From positions 1 through 64,000 of the forward strand of contig CASWRE010000013.1 in NCBI GenBank assembly GCA_949471785.1: a DNA stretch of 64,000 nucleotides, written 5' to 3'. Origin of the DNA: an uncultured Lachnospiraceae bacterium. Its GTDB lineage: Bacteria > Bacillota > Clostridia > Lachnospirales > Lachnospiraceae. How positions within the stretch are numbered: position 1 is the stretch's first letter; each line of letters begins with the position of its first letter. The notes beneath the pieces were generated by a model. The model was not told the origin of the DNA and made no database searches. It worked only from the letters and a program-made list of their open reading frames with translations. Shown piece by piece: positions 34,412 to 42,441 of this stretch. The position numbers were made by a program, and so were the translations under genes.

Positions 34412-34418
34412 CGGTTTC
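34389..34418. terminator. Central hairpin of the palindromic element
   Basis: GAAACCG (34389-34395) pairs with CGGTTTC (34412-34418), continued by CACT/AGTG after one mismatch, with a 6-nt loop. No long T-tract follows on either strand, so it may be an RNA structure or a weak two-way terminator. Confidence 0.5.
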
Positions 34419-34481
34419 AAGATTTGATACTTTTCACTAAACAGGGCTAACCGCGTATCGGTAATGTCCTTTTCAATTCTT

Positions 34482-34509
34482 ATTATACAATAGGATTTGA
34501 TTTTGTCAA
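34482..34509 (-). promoter_or_regulatory. Opposing promoter, probable antisense RNA
   Basis: On the minus strand TTGACA (34509-34504), 16-bp spacer, TATAAT (34487-34482). Transcription would start near 34475 and run across the peptide ORF. Both boxes match consensus exactly. Confidence 0.75.
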
Positions 34510-34551
34510 GGATTGATAACTTTTGGAAGATAAATATTATTTGATAAATCG

Positions 34552-35364
34552 TTATGCATTTCCCGGATCTGCCAGCTCATCCAGCGCGTGGAACTGGTAT
34601 CCCATTTCTTCCCATTTGGTCAGCAGTTCATCTAAAATTTGCCCATTAGTGGAAGACGTGTTATGCAGCAGGACGATGGCTCCGGGATGAATCCGGTTCA
34701 GCAGTTTGTCGAAAGCTTCCTCTTTGCTAGGCTGGTCATCCTGATACCAGTCCACATAGGCCAGGCTCCAGAAGAATGTTTTGTAGCCGTTATCTTTGGC
34801 CATCTGCAGGTTTTTCTCGTTGTATTTTCCCTGGGGTGGGCGGTAGTATTTGGTCATTTTCTGGCCTGTAACCTCTGTGAATAGATTTTCCACGTCCTGT
34901 AATTCTTTGAGAAAGGTTTCCTGGGTGGAAATTTCAGACATGTCGGGATGGTGAAAGGTGTGGTTGCCCACCATATGTCCCTCCGCGACCATCCGCTTCA
35001 CGAGGTCGGGGCTGGTGGACAGAAAGTTCCCCACCACAAAAAAGGTGGCCGGTGCGTTATGCTTTTTCAGAGCATCCAGAATCAGGGGCGTATTACCGTT
35101 TTCGTATCCGCAGTCGAAAGTCAGATACAGAATCTTTTCGGTGATATCGCTGGCGTAATGAGCGTCATATTTCGCCAGCTCTTCCATGGAGGCATTGGCC
35201 ACGGGCGGCGCGCCTTCCTCCTGAAAACTTAATCCCCAGTTTTCGTTATCGGCGCGCTGGATGATAGTATCCACGGTTCGCGCCGTCATGTTTCCCATAA
35301 AATAGGCGATGACCAGCAGAAGAGAGAGAGCAGCCAGACGCCGGGCATTTTTTGAAGCAGTCAT
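34552..35364 (-). CDS. Polysaccharide deacetylase, PdaA-like
   Basis: A 270-residue protein with one N-terminal membrane segment (residues ~10-27) and a NodB-type deacetylase domain. Motif 1 reads LTFDCGYENG; PdaA proteins have TFD-[DEA/C]-GYENG here, so the first Asp is kept and the second position is Cys. The zinc-binding HTFHHPD motif follows, then RPPQGKYNE and the late HxTS-type segment LLHNTSS. Such enzymes de-N-acetylate muramic acid residues, often in the spore cortex, which fits a spore former. Low-level alternatives are general peptidoglycan deacetylases. It is on the same strand as, but 83 nt after, the Uma2 gene. Confidence 0.85.
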   Translation of the reverse strand: MTASKNARRLAALSLLLVIAYFMGNMTARTVDTIIQRADNENWGLSFQEEGAPPVANASMEELAKYDAHYASDITEKILYLTFDCGYENGNTPLILDALKKHNAPATFFVVGNFLSTSPDLVKRMVAEGHMVGNHTFHHPDMSEISTQETFLKELQDVENLFTEVTGQKMTKYYRPPQGKYNEKNLQMAKDNGYKTFFWSLAYVDWYQDDQPSKEEAFDKLLNRIHPGAIVLLHNTSSTNGQILDELLTKWEEMGYQFHALDELADPGNA

Positions 35365-35447
35365 AAAGGATCGACCTGGATATTTTTTTACAGTATATTT
35401 TTAGGGGGAAAGCTTTATGCTTTACTTGGCCACATCTCCCGTTATTT

Positions 35448-36002
35448 TTATATCTGTGCAAATTCTTTTAGACAAATGCTGAAATCATCAAAAATATCGA
35501 CTTCTATATTATCCAGGAAAGTGTGGTCGATGCTTTCGAAGGTGGCTTTTTCCAGACGGTATACAAAAACAGTGTGGTTCCCCGGGTTTACGATCCAGTA
35601 TTCCCGCACGCCTGCATCCAGGTACAGGTTCAGTTTCCGCACATAGTCGTTACCGGGGTTGCCGGGGGATACGATCTCGATGATCCAGTCCGGCGCTCCG
35701 GTGCATCCGCGGTCAGTGAGCTTGCCGGGATCGCATATGACGCTGATATCCGGCTCCACGACGGTTGTATTGTCATCGGCAAACAGCCTGACGGCGAAAG
35801 GAGCGGGATAGACTTTGCAGGGGCCTTTTTTACGATCAATATAATTTGCAATTGTTTTTGAGATAGCCATCAGAATTTCCTGATGGATACGACTCGGCGC
35901 CGCCTGATAATAGATTCTGCCGTTCATCAGTTCTGCCCGGATATCTTCCGGAATCGCATAATAATCTTCTTCGGTATAGAGTCTTTCCTGTGCTAATGCC
36001 AT
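35448..36002 (-). CDS. Uma2 / DUF820-family putative endonuclease
   Basis: A 184-residue protein; the start at 36002 has GAGGAGG upstream. Family features are MNGRIYYQAAPSRIHQEI near the N-terminus, VVEPDISVIC and then PDWIIEIVSPGNPGND with YLDAGVREYWIVNP. These give the E...PD...E-x-V pattern of the PD-(D/E)XK fold. Uma2 proteins are widespread and often multicopy; a nuclease role is predicted from structure, and biological function is unsettled. It lies 60 nt after the GntR gene on the same strand. Confidence 0.88.
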   Translation of the reverse strand: MALAQERLYTEEDYYAIPEDIRAELMNGRIYYQAAPSRIHQEILMAISKTIANYIDRKKGPCKVYPAPFAVRLFADDNTTVVEPDISVICDPGKLTDRGCTGAPDWIIEIVSPGNPGNDYVRKLNLYLDAGVREYWIVNPGNHTVFVYRLEKATFESIDHTFLDNIEVDIFDDFSICLKEFAQI

Positions 36003-36062
36003 GTTTTTCCTCCTCAAATTAGAAAATCCGTGAGATGATAAAAATGTTGAAACGGTTACCAA

Positions 36063-36725
36063 TCAGCCCTCTGTCGGCGTCTGCTCTTTGACCCAGGCCA
36101 GGGCGTATTGCAGGGAGTGGGACAGATGGAGCCGCATGTCGGCCATGGCTTTTTCGTAATCGCCTGATCGGTAATCGTCAAAGATCTGCCGGTGTTCTCC
36201 GAGAATATTTTTCTGCGTCTCAGGGATATTTTCATATTGGTAAGCGGCAATGGACAGCTGGCTGCGTATCTGCTCCGCAGAGTGGATCAGACGGCTGTTT
36301 TTGCTGTACTGATAAAAGATTAAATGGAATTCGTCGGAACAGGCTTTCCACTCCCGGCTTGCGGGGACGCAGATTTCGGTATGCTCCAGATTATCGGCAA
36401 GCTGCGCGACGAGCCGTTCCTGCTCCGGATGCCTGGAAGCATAGCGGATGGCCAGGCTGTCCAGATCACCGATAAACTGATAGATCTCCCGGAGATCGTC
36501 TTCGGTCAGGCCGACGACAGAGACTCCCACATTGGAGTAGTAGGAAATCAGTTTTTCGTTGATCAGGCGGGTCAGGGCCTCCCGAATGGGGGTGGAGCTG
36601 ACGCCGAAACGTTCCTGCAGCATTTTTAAAGTCAAACGCGCATGGCAGGGGATTTTCTGGGAGAGGATGTCTTCCCGTAAAATACGGTAAATTTGTTCGG
36701 AAAGGGTCTGCTTGTTTAGATTCAT
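36063..36725 (-). CDS. GntR/FadR-family transcription regulator (FCD domain)
   Basis: A 220-residue regulator that starts behind AGGAG. The N-terminal winged helix has LKMLQERFGVSSTPIREALTRL, the classic GntR recognition region. The all-helical FCD domain follows, with IGDLDSLAIRYA and candidate metal-site histidines in DEFHLIF and GEHRQIFDDY. FCD regulators usually bind organic acids and repress nearby catabolic genes. It is divergent from the symporter/flavoprotein operon, and an inverted repeat overlaps that operon's promoter (36967-36990). It therefore probably controls that operon. Confidence 0.92.
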   Translation of the reverse strand: MNLNKQTLSEQIYRILREDILSQKIPCHARLTLKMLQERFGVSSTPIREALTRLINEKLISYYSNVGVSVVGLTEDDLREIYQFIGDLDSLAIRYASRHPEQERLVAQLADNLEHTEICVPASREWKACSDEFHLIFYQYSKNSRLIHSAEQIRSQLSIAAYQYENIPETQKNILGEHRQIFDDYRSGDYEKAMADMRLHLSHSLQYALAWVKEQTPTEG

Positions 36726-36798
36726 GGAAAATTATCTCCTGATAGAATGTAAACATTGTATCACAACAGTGAAATGAAAACAAGAATGAGGTTTTTGG

Positions 36799-36941
36799 GT
36801 AACAGTTCGGCTCAGGACTTTGCACTTGTTGCAAAGTCCGTAAAAAAATGTAAATCAGGCCAAGAGGGAATCTGCCCTCGCCGAAGGCGACTGGAACTGG
36901 GCAGATTCCGTAACAGTGAAGTCGGGAGGCTGAACTGTTAC
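36799..36941. repeat. Intergenic palindromic repeat with three hairpins (REP/MITE-like)
   Basis: The outer arms GTAACAGTTC (36799-36808) and GAACTGTTAC (36932-36941) are perfect inverted copies. Inside are GGACTTTGCA/TGCAAAGTCC (36815-36824, 36830-36839), GGAATCTGCCC/GGGCAGATTCC (36867-36877, 36899-36909) and TCGCC-gaa-GGCGA (36878-36890). The architecture suggests a dispersed repeat sequence or a structured RNA between gntR and the symporter gene. Only one copy is in this window. Confidence 0.6.
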
Positions 36942-36966
36942 GTTTACGGCGCCTTTGAATGATATA

Positions 36967-36990
36967 TTTTGCAAAATGCATATTGCAAAA
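36967..36990. promoter_or_regulatory. Candidate GntR operator
   Basis: TTTTGCAA (36967-36974) and TTGCAAAA (36983-36990) are perfect inverted copies with 8 bp between. The right arm contains the -35 box of the symporter promoter, so a bound repressor would block RNA polymerase. A second 6-bp repeat TTTGAC/GTCAAA (37020-37039) lies at the transcription start. Confidence 0.6.
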
Positions 36991-37011
36991 CACGAGGAAA
37001 AATGATAAAAT
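36983..37011 (+). promoter_or_regulatory. Promoter of the symporter/flavoprotein operon
   Basis: TTGCAA (36983-36988), 17-bp spacer, TAAAAT (37006-37011). Confidence 0.6.
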
Positions 37012-37065
37012 ATTTACGCTTTGACGATTTAAAGTCAAAAAAATGTAGAAAGAGAGAAGGATTTT

Positions 37066-38478
37066 ATGGAAGGGAATACGATTGTTATAGGCGTCTGTAT
37101 GATATACTTTATTGCCATGGTTGCCATAGGCATTTTTGCGGCGCGGAGGAACAGGAAGACAACGGACTATCTGGTGGCCGGGCGAAAGCTGAATATCACG
37201 ATGACGGCGGTCACTCTTGCGGCGGTTCAGATAGGCGTGGGCATTGTTTTGAGCAGCGCCACCAACGGTTATAATGACGGCGTCTGGCCGGGGATTTATT
37301 ACGCGATCGGCTGCGGCGGCGGATTGATTATCGCCGGCCTGGTCACGGCCAGGAAGCTGCGGGCGCAGGAGGGCTATGTGCCCATGGATTATTTTGCCCA
37401 GCGTTACGGTGAGAGCCGGGCGATCCGTCTGTGGGCGTGGCTCAGCAATGTTCCCAGCCTTTTAGGCATTTTTGTGGCTCAGCTTCTGGCGGCCGGGGGG
37501 ATTCTGGCAGGTTTCGGCATTCCCTTTAAGGTGGGAGTGGCGTTGACGGCAGTGGTAATTCTGATTTACTGTACCGTTGGAGGTATGTGGGGCGTGGTGC
37601 TGACGGATGTGGTACAGACCACGATTATCGTCGTCGGCGTTCCGATCCTTGCGGTGGCCACGCTGATACAGTATGTCCAGGCGGGCGGCAGTATCGGGGC
37701 GATTTTTGCGACGCCTTTTATCCCCCGGGGGATGGGTACCAGATTTATTTATCTGGTATTGCCTTTTTTCCTGTCCATTTCGGTTTCCTATGACGCCTAT
37801 TCCCGGATTCAGTCGGCAAAAAATGTGCGCACGGCGCAGATCGGCTCCATTATCGGTGGTATCCTGGTGATCATCGTCGGCCTGCTGTGCTCTACGATCG
37901 GAGTGGCGGCGCGGACGCTTTTTCCGGGTGTGACGGACGGTATATTTACGATTACGGCCACGGGAGTACTGCCTCCCGTGCTGGCAGGAATAGTCATTGC
38001 GGCGATTTTATCGGCCGCCATGTCCAGCGCAAACTGTGTTATTTTATCCATGGGCTCATCCTTTGCCCGGGATCTGTATAATAAATTTCTTCATCCGGAA
38101 GTAGAGAATCTGGATGAACTGCCCAAGTCCAAGCGGATTTCTCAGGTGACGGTGCTTCTGGGCAGTCTGGCGGGGATTTTCTTTGCTTTTCATATGACGG
38201 ACATACTGGACGCCATGATTATTTTTAATTATCCATATATGGGGAGTCTGCTGATTCCTCTGCTGGGCGGTCTGGTCTGGAAAGGGGCGACCCGTAAAGG
38301 AGCTTTTGCGGCGGCGATTGCCGGGGGTATCGTGGGCGTAGTTTCGTTTTTGTTCGGCATACCCGGGCCCCTGTTCGGCAAGATGAATACGGATCTCTCT
38401 CTTTTGATCGCATATGGGATTTCCGCTGTTTTTTTGGTGCTTTTCAGTCTGACAGACCGTTCCGGACGTGGGAAATGA
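37066..38478 (+). CDS. Sodium:solute symporter family protein
   Basis: A 470-residue membrane transporter of about 13 helices. The start follows AGAGAGAAGG. SSS-family features are IFAARRNRKTTDYLVAGRKLN near the N-terminus, VLSSATNGYNDGVWPGIYYAIGCGGGL, and IAAILSAAMSSANCVILSMGSS, the Na+-site helix region. The family imports sugars, amino acids, carboxylates and other solutes with Na+. Divergent from a GntR regulator and upstream of a flavoprotein and a ferredoxin, it probably imports the compound that these act on. Confidence 0.9.
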   Translation: MEGNTIVIGVCMIYFIAMVAIGIFAARRNRKTTDYLVAGRKLNITMTAVTLAAVQIGVGIVLSSATNGYNDGVWPGIYYAIGCGGGLIIAGLVTARKLRAQEGYVPMDYFAQRYGESRAIRLWAWLSNVPSLLGIFVAQLLAAGGILAGFGIPFKVGVALTAVVILIYCTVGGMWGVVLTDVVQTTIIVVGVPILAVATLIQYVQAGGSIGAIFATPFIPRGMGTRFIYLVLPFFLSISVSYDAYSRIQSAKNVRTAQIGSIIGGILVIIVGLLCSTIGVAARTLFPGVTDGIFTITATGVLPPVLAGIVIAAILSAAMSSANCVILSMGSSFARDLYNKFLHPEVENLDELPKSKRISQVTVLLGSLAGIFFAFHMTDILDAMIIFNYPYMGSLLIPLLGGLVWKGATRKGAFAAAIAGGIVGVVSFLFGIPGPLFGKMNTDLSLLIAYGISAVFLVLFSLTDRSGRGK

Positions 38479-38540
38479 GAAGAGGGGAAAAGGTATAGAT
38501 GGCTTTAGGCTGACGAGAGGAATGAAGGAGGCGGGAAGGA

Positions 38541-40487
38541 ATGGAATATGTATGGCCCTATGCCAATGAGATGGACAGAGAGGAGCAGCTTTTCGCGGAC
38601 GTCCTTGTCCTGGGAGGCGGTATGGCGGGCTGCTATGCGGCTATCGCGGCGGCAAGGCGGGGAAAACAGGTGATTCTGGTGGAAAAAGGGGCCACCGTCC
38701 GCAGCGGCGCCGCGGGAAGCGGCTTTGACCACTGGGAGTCGGCCTGCACCAATCCCTGCTCGAAAGTTACCGCGGAGGAGATTGCCAATGCCTATATCCA
38801 TGAGCAGGACGGCTACAGCAACGGCATCGCCCATTATATAGAGTGTGAGGAGGGATGGCATCGCCTGAAAGATATGGAGGCTTTCGGCGGGAAAATCCGT
38901 GATACAGAGGGCGAATTTGCCGGAGCTGATTTCCGTGACGAAAAAACGGGACTGCTGTTTGCCTATGATTATGAAAATAAATTTACCATCCGTGTCTGGG
39001 GCAGTACTTTCAAACCGGCTTTGTATAAAGAATTGCAGCGTCAGGGCGTTACGGTCTGTGACCGCACCGAGGCCACGGCGCTGCTGGTGAAGGAAGAAGA
39101 GGGCAAAAAGAGAGGGATCGGCGCCCTGGGTATGGATGTGCATACGGGGAAATTTAAGATTTTCACGGCCAGGACGACGGTGCTGGCCATGTCGCGGCCG
39201 GCCCGAGTCTGGCTGTTTGATGCCGACCAGGTGGGCCTGTGTGAGTTCCGTCCGACCCAGAGCATCGGCAGCGGTCATGCCATGGGCTATCGCGCGGGCA
39301 TGGAATTTACGATGATGGAAAAATCCGTGCAGGGTGAGTTTTCTGCCGCGGGGCGCAGTTTTCCGCCCTACAGTACCGGGAATAATCACAACACCTGGTA
39401 TGCGGCTACGATGGTGGACGCCCGCGGGGTGGAAATCCCCTATGTAGACCGTGACGGGAGAGAGCTTAAGACGGTGAGAGAACGCTATTATCCGGCGAAA
39501 GGCCAGAAGTTTTTCCTGAAGGGAGGCGTGATTGACAATCCCAAATATGAATATCGCGGTCCGGAAACGCTGGCTTTTGACGAATTGATGAGGCGCGGGT
39601 ATCAGCTTCCCTTTTATGCGGATTTGAGTAAAATGCCCGAGGAAGAACGGCGGGTGATCTGGGGGATGATGGTGGGAGAGGAAGGCAAGACGAAGATTCC
39701 TGTTTTGCAGAATCTGACCCGGCGTGGTTTTGACCCTGTCAGGCACCGCCTGCAGTCCTACGGCACGGGCTGGCAGTCCGCCGCCTTTCTTCCCCAAGAG
39801 CGGCAGCTCTTCGGAGCCCCGGGTGGGATTTTCCATGACTGGAATCTGGAGACCAATATTGCCGGTATTTACGCGGCCGGGGATCAGCTTTATGCGTCGG
39901 ACTGCTGCGGTTTTGCCGCGGCCACGGGCTATTATGCCGGACGGAAGGCGGCCGCGTCCTGCGGCAGGTATACGCTGGAAACGCCGGAGCGTGAAGAGAT
40001 CCTGCGGGAGAAAGAGCGTCTTTACGCGCCGTTATTCGTGGAAGAGGGAATGGATTGGCGCGAGCTGAATAAGGCGATTGCCAAGGCCATGCAGAATTAT
40101 TGTGGCGGTGTGAAGAATGATATGCTGCTACGGCAGGGACTGGAGCTTTTGGACAGCTATGAGACGGATTTTGTTCCCCGGCTTGCCTGCCGCAATCCCC
40201 ATGAGCTTATGCGTACCCATGAGGTGCTGGATATTCTGACAGTCAGCCGGTTGATTTTGCAGGCGTGCCTGCTCCGCAAATCCAGTTCGGCGCCCCTCTG
40301 TTTTGCGCGGAGCGATTATCCGGAGACGGACCCGACGAAAGATGACTGCTTTATTACGATCTGGCAGGAGGCGGGCGAGATCAGGAGCCGCCGCGTCCCC
40401 AAGGACTATTACGGCGATGTGAAATCCGGCTATGAAGCCCATAATCAGGACTATCGGGAGGAGGCGGCGAGTTATGAAAAAGGTTGA
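38541..40487 (+). CDS. FAD-dependent oxidoreductase, fumarate reductase / AprA-like flavoprotein
   Basis: A 648-residue soluble flavoprotein. The start follows GGAGGCGGG at a slightly long distance. The FAD-binding fold is DVLVLGGGMAGCYAAIAAARRG with Glu at the end of strand 2 (LVEKGA), then SGAAGSGFDHW. GIYAAGDQLYASDCCGFA is the second FAD contact. The C-terminal helical domain resembles that of fumarate reductase and APS reductase alpha subunits. There is no signal peptide. The gene overlaps the ferredoxin gene by 14 nt, as AprA/AprB-type pairs do. An actual sulfate-reduction role is unlikely without sat, dsr or qmo genes nearby. Reduction or oxidation of an imported organic acid is the better guess. 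Confidence 0.8.
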   Translation: MEYVWPYANEMDREEQLFADVLVLGGGMAGCYAAIAAARRGKQVILVEKGATVRSGAAGSGFDHWESACTNPCSKVTAEEIANAYIHEQDGYSNGIAHYIECEEGWHRLKDMEAFGGKIRDTEGEFAGADFRDEKTGLLFAYDYENKFTIRVWGSTFKPALYKELQRQGVTVCDRTEATALLVKEEEGKKRGIGALGMDVHTGKFKIFTARTTVLAMSRPARVWLFDADQVGLCEFRPTQSIGSGHAMGYRAGMEFTMMEKSVQGEFSAAGRSFPPYSTGNNHNTWYAATMVDARGVEIPYVDRDGRELKTVRERYYPAKGQKFFLKGGVIDNPKYEYRGPETLAFDELMRRGYQLPFYADLSKMPEEERRVIWGMMVGEEGKTKIPVLQNLTRRGFDPVRHRLQSYGTGWQSAAFLPQERQLFGAPGGIFHDWNLETNIAGIYAAGDQLYASDCCGFAAATGYYAGRKAAASCGRYTLETPEREEILREKERLYAPLFVEEGMDWRELNKAIAKAMQNYCGGVKNDMLLRQGLELLDSYETDFVPRLACRNPHELMRTHEVLDILTVSRLILQACLLRKSSSAPLCFARSDYPETDPTKDDCFITIWQEAGEIRSRRVPKDYYGDVKSGYEAHNQDYREEAASYEKG

Positions 40488-40749
40488 ATTTACGGCGGCG
40501 CCTGTTTCCAGCAGTGTGATGCCAATTGTCTTTGATTCATCCCTGTGTGTCGGCTGTGGCCGTTGTGCGTCCGTGTGTCAGGTGGATATATTACTTCCCG
40601 ACGCCGGGAAGGGCAATCATCCCCTGGTCATGTACCCCGGAGAGTGCTATTATTGCGGTTCCTGCGTCATGGCATGCCCGGTGGAAGGCGCGATTCGTTT
40701 GCGCCATCCGCTGATGAATCAGACAAGATTCGTGGAGATAGAAAAGTAG
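40474..40749 (+). CDS. Two-cluster 4Fe-4S ferredoxin subunit
   Basis: A 91-residue protein; ATG 40474 is chosen for GGAGG upstream, within the end of the flavoprotein gene. Two complete cluster motifs are present: CVGCGRCASVCQ and CYYCGSCVMACP, each C-x2-C-x2-C-x3-C. The second is followed by EGAI-x-LR, the usual end of the fold. It would pass electrons between the flavoprotein and a cell carrier. The fusion-like overlap indicates a fixed complex. Confidence 0.9.
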   Translation: MKKVEFTAAPVSSSVMPIVFDSSLCVGCGRCASVCQVDILLPDAGKGNHPLVMYPGECYYCGSCVMACPVEGAIRLRHPLMNQTRFVEIEK

Positions 40750-40814
40750 ACGGAGCCCTTTGGGAAACGGAATGGCTGATGGAGCGTTTTCCGGCTATAG
40801 GATGAAGAAATGAG

Positions 40815-40869
40815 GAACACATTTGTCTGGCTTGATTTTACAAAGCGGGCAGGTGTGTTCTGTTTTTTT
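40815..40869 (+). terminator. Intrinsic terminator after the ferredoxin gene
   Basis: GAACACA (40815-40821) pairs with TGTGTTC (40854-40860), and the stem extends with G-U pairs. Seven T follow after TG. Confidence 0.75.
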
Positions 40870-40874
40870 GGTTC

Positions 40875-40903
40875 TTGATTACCGCTGGCAGGCCTGCTAC
40901 AAT
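40875..40903 (+). promoter_or_regulatory. Promoter of the sirohaem-reductase-like gene
   Basis: TTGATT (40875-40880), 17-bp spacer, TACAAT (40898-40903), only 60 bp before the start codon. Confidence 0.65.
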
Positions 40904-40962
40904 AATGGGAGGCTGCGGCAAATCCGCAGATACGGTTAAAGCGGGAAAAGGTGTGTAATACT

Positions 40963-42441
40963 ATGACGGAAGAAATTTACGAAAAGAAGGCGGGCAACGG
41001 CTGTGTGGCGGAACTGTATTTTGAGGGGCGTATGACCCGGCGGCAGCTGGAGTTTCTGACCGAAAGTGTGAAGAAGTATAAAATCAACAAAACGACTTTG
41101 AACCGGAGCGGCAATGTGGTGGTCTGGAATCTGCGCAGGGAAGTGCTGAGAGATTTCCTGGCGGAGGCCGGGGAGGCGGAACTTGTGTGCGGGAGCGCCT
41201 ATATGCCGGAAAAGATCAGCGTGGGCTGCGCGCCGCTGTCCGGCGTGGAGGAGGGCGAGCGCTTTGACGTATATCCCTATGCCGCCGCGGCCCGCAGGCA
41301 GCTGAGCGAGCGTATGCCGTCTGCCGGACAAAACAGTGCGGAAGAGCGGTCTTCGGAAGCTTCTTTTTCGGTTTATTTTTCTAATGTTCCCCGGCTTCCG
41401 GCAGAGGGGGAAGCATGCGATATGGTTTTTTGCGCCGCAGAGGGCGGGCTGTTTGACGTGTGGGCAAAAGATCCCGCGGGGAATGCCGGAACGCCCCTTT
41501 TTCAGTTGGCCGGCAGAGTGGAGGCGGGACGTTTTCTCTCCTATATCAAAGCGGGACTGGCCGTTTGGGGACAGGCGGCAAATGCCGACGCCTGTCGTTC
41601 CCTGTTCTGGCAGACCCTGGCTGCAATGCCCGAAGAGGAGCGTCAGCCGGTAAAAGTAGAGACGCCGGAGATTACCAAAACAGGAAACGGCAACTTCACC
41701 TGCGGTCCCAGGGTCATCAAACAGAAGCAGGAGGAGCTGTACGCGGTACGTTACCATCCCCTGGGCGGTGTGGTCAACGTGGCTTTCTGGCAGAAGCTCC
41801 TGCGATCCGTGGAAAAAATTGAGGATGTGGAGTTTCGTCTGGATTCCCGGATGAATCTTTACGTCTGCAACTTACTGGCTGAAGAAGTGGGTCTGCCCAT
41901 GGACAGCATGTCTGACGGTGCCTTTACACCGGTGGAATCTTCCCCGGTGAACAGCTTCTGCGGTCTGTGCTCCGGAGCCAATTGCGACGCTCAGATGTTT
42001 GAGCATGTACTTTTAAAAGAAATAAAAAAGCTGGGTTTTGCCGACGGCGTCCTGCCTGTTTTCACGGTGGCCGGCTGTGGGGAGGCCTGCGGGGATAGCT
42101 TTGATGCGGATCTGCGGTTTCTTGCAGAAACCAGGCGGACGGAGGAGAACGGGAATGCGGAAACAGCGGAAAGCAAGGAGGCAGTCAAAGCCGGCCGTCC
42201 GGGCAGCAGACTGTGGTTTACTGTGGAGAGCCGGGAGCAGCCTTCCCGCGATTGGCGTCCTGTGGGTCAGATCCCCCAGCAGAAACTGACGGAATACCTG
42301 ATCGCCCTGGGGGCCCTGCCTCAGTCCGCGGGCCTGAGCTTTCAGGAATGGAAAACGGCGAATCCCGGCTTACTGGAAAAGGTAACGGCGCTGTATGCCG
42401 CCCACCCAACGATATCAACCCAAAAAGGAGAAAATAAATGA
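40963..42441 (+). CDS. Nitrite/sulfite reductase ferredoxin-like protein with altered cluster motif
   Basis: A 492-residue soluble protein with the half-domain pattern of sirohaem-dependent nitrite/sulfite reductases. It has an early strand-turn 'NRSGNVVVWNLRRE', a repeat near residues 245-290 (YAVRYHPLGGVVNVAFW, FRLDSRMNLYV), and cysteines in the second half. The C-x3-C motif is intact (GCGEAC, Cys372 and Cys376). The usual C-x5-C is replaced by CGLCSGANC with Cys333, Cys336 and Cys341. Whether it still holds 4Fe-4S and sirohaem is unclear. The last codons overlap the M16C start as ATGA. GTG 40951 is an alternative start. A divergent reductase or a repurposed relative are both possible. Confidence 0.7.
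   Translation: MTEEIYEKKAGNGCVAELYFEGRMTRRQLEFLTESVKKYKINKTTLNRSGNVVVWNLRREVLRDFLAEAGEAELVCGSAYMPEKISVGCAPLSGVEEGERFDVYPYAAAARRQLSERMPSAGQNSAEERSSEASFSVYFSNVPRLPAEGEACDMVFCAAEGGLFDVWAKDPAGNAGTPLFQLAGRVEAGRFLSYIKAGLAVWGQAANADACRSLFWQTLAAMPEEERQPVKVETPEITKTGNGNFTCGPRVIKQKQEELYAVRYHPLGGVVNVAFWQKLLRSVEKIEDVEFRLDSRMNLYVCNLLAEEVGLPMDSMSDGAFTPVESSPVNSFCGLCSGANCDAQMFEHVLLKEIKKLGFADGVLPVFTVAGCGEACGDSFDADLRFLAETRRTEENGNAETAESKEAVKAGRPGSRLWFTVESREQPSRDWRPVGQIPQQKLTEYLIALGALPQSAGLSFQEWKTANPGLLEKVTALYAAHPTISTQKGENK

Larger units (their letters stand above)
34217..34522. repeat. Palindromic element with convergent promoters and a 25-codon ORF (type I toxin-antitoxin-like)
   Basis: About 306 bp with inverted sequences at matching distances from the centre: AAGTTATC (34217-34224) / GATAACTT (34515-34522), AAAGGACATT (34277-34286... 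imperfect) / AATGTCCTTT (34463-34472), and GCGGTTAGCC (34300-34309) / GGCTAACCGC (34445-34454). Each half holds a promoter pointing inward. A hairpin sits near the middle. It fills most of the 569-bp gap between nifJ and the deacetylase gene. It could be a toxin-antitoxin locus or a small mobile palindromic element. Confidence 0.6.

Noticed and set aside
38541..40749. True dissimilatory APS reductase (AprAB)
   Set aside because: No sat, dsr or qmo genes nearby; the small ferredoxin lacks the AprB C-terminal extension.
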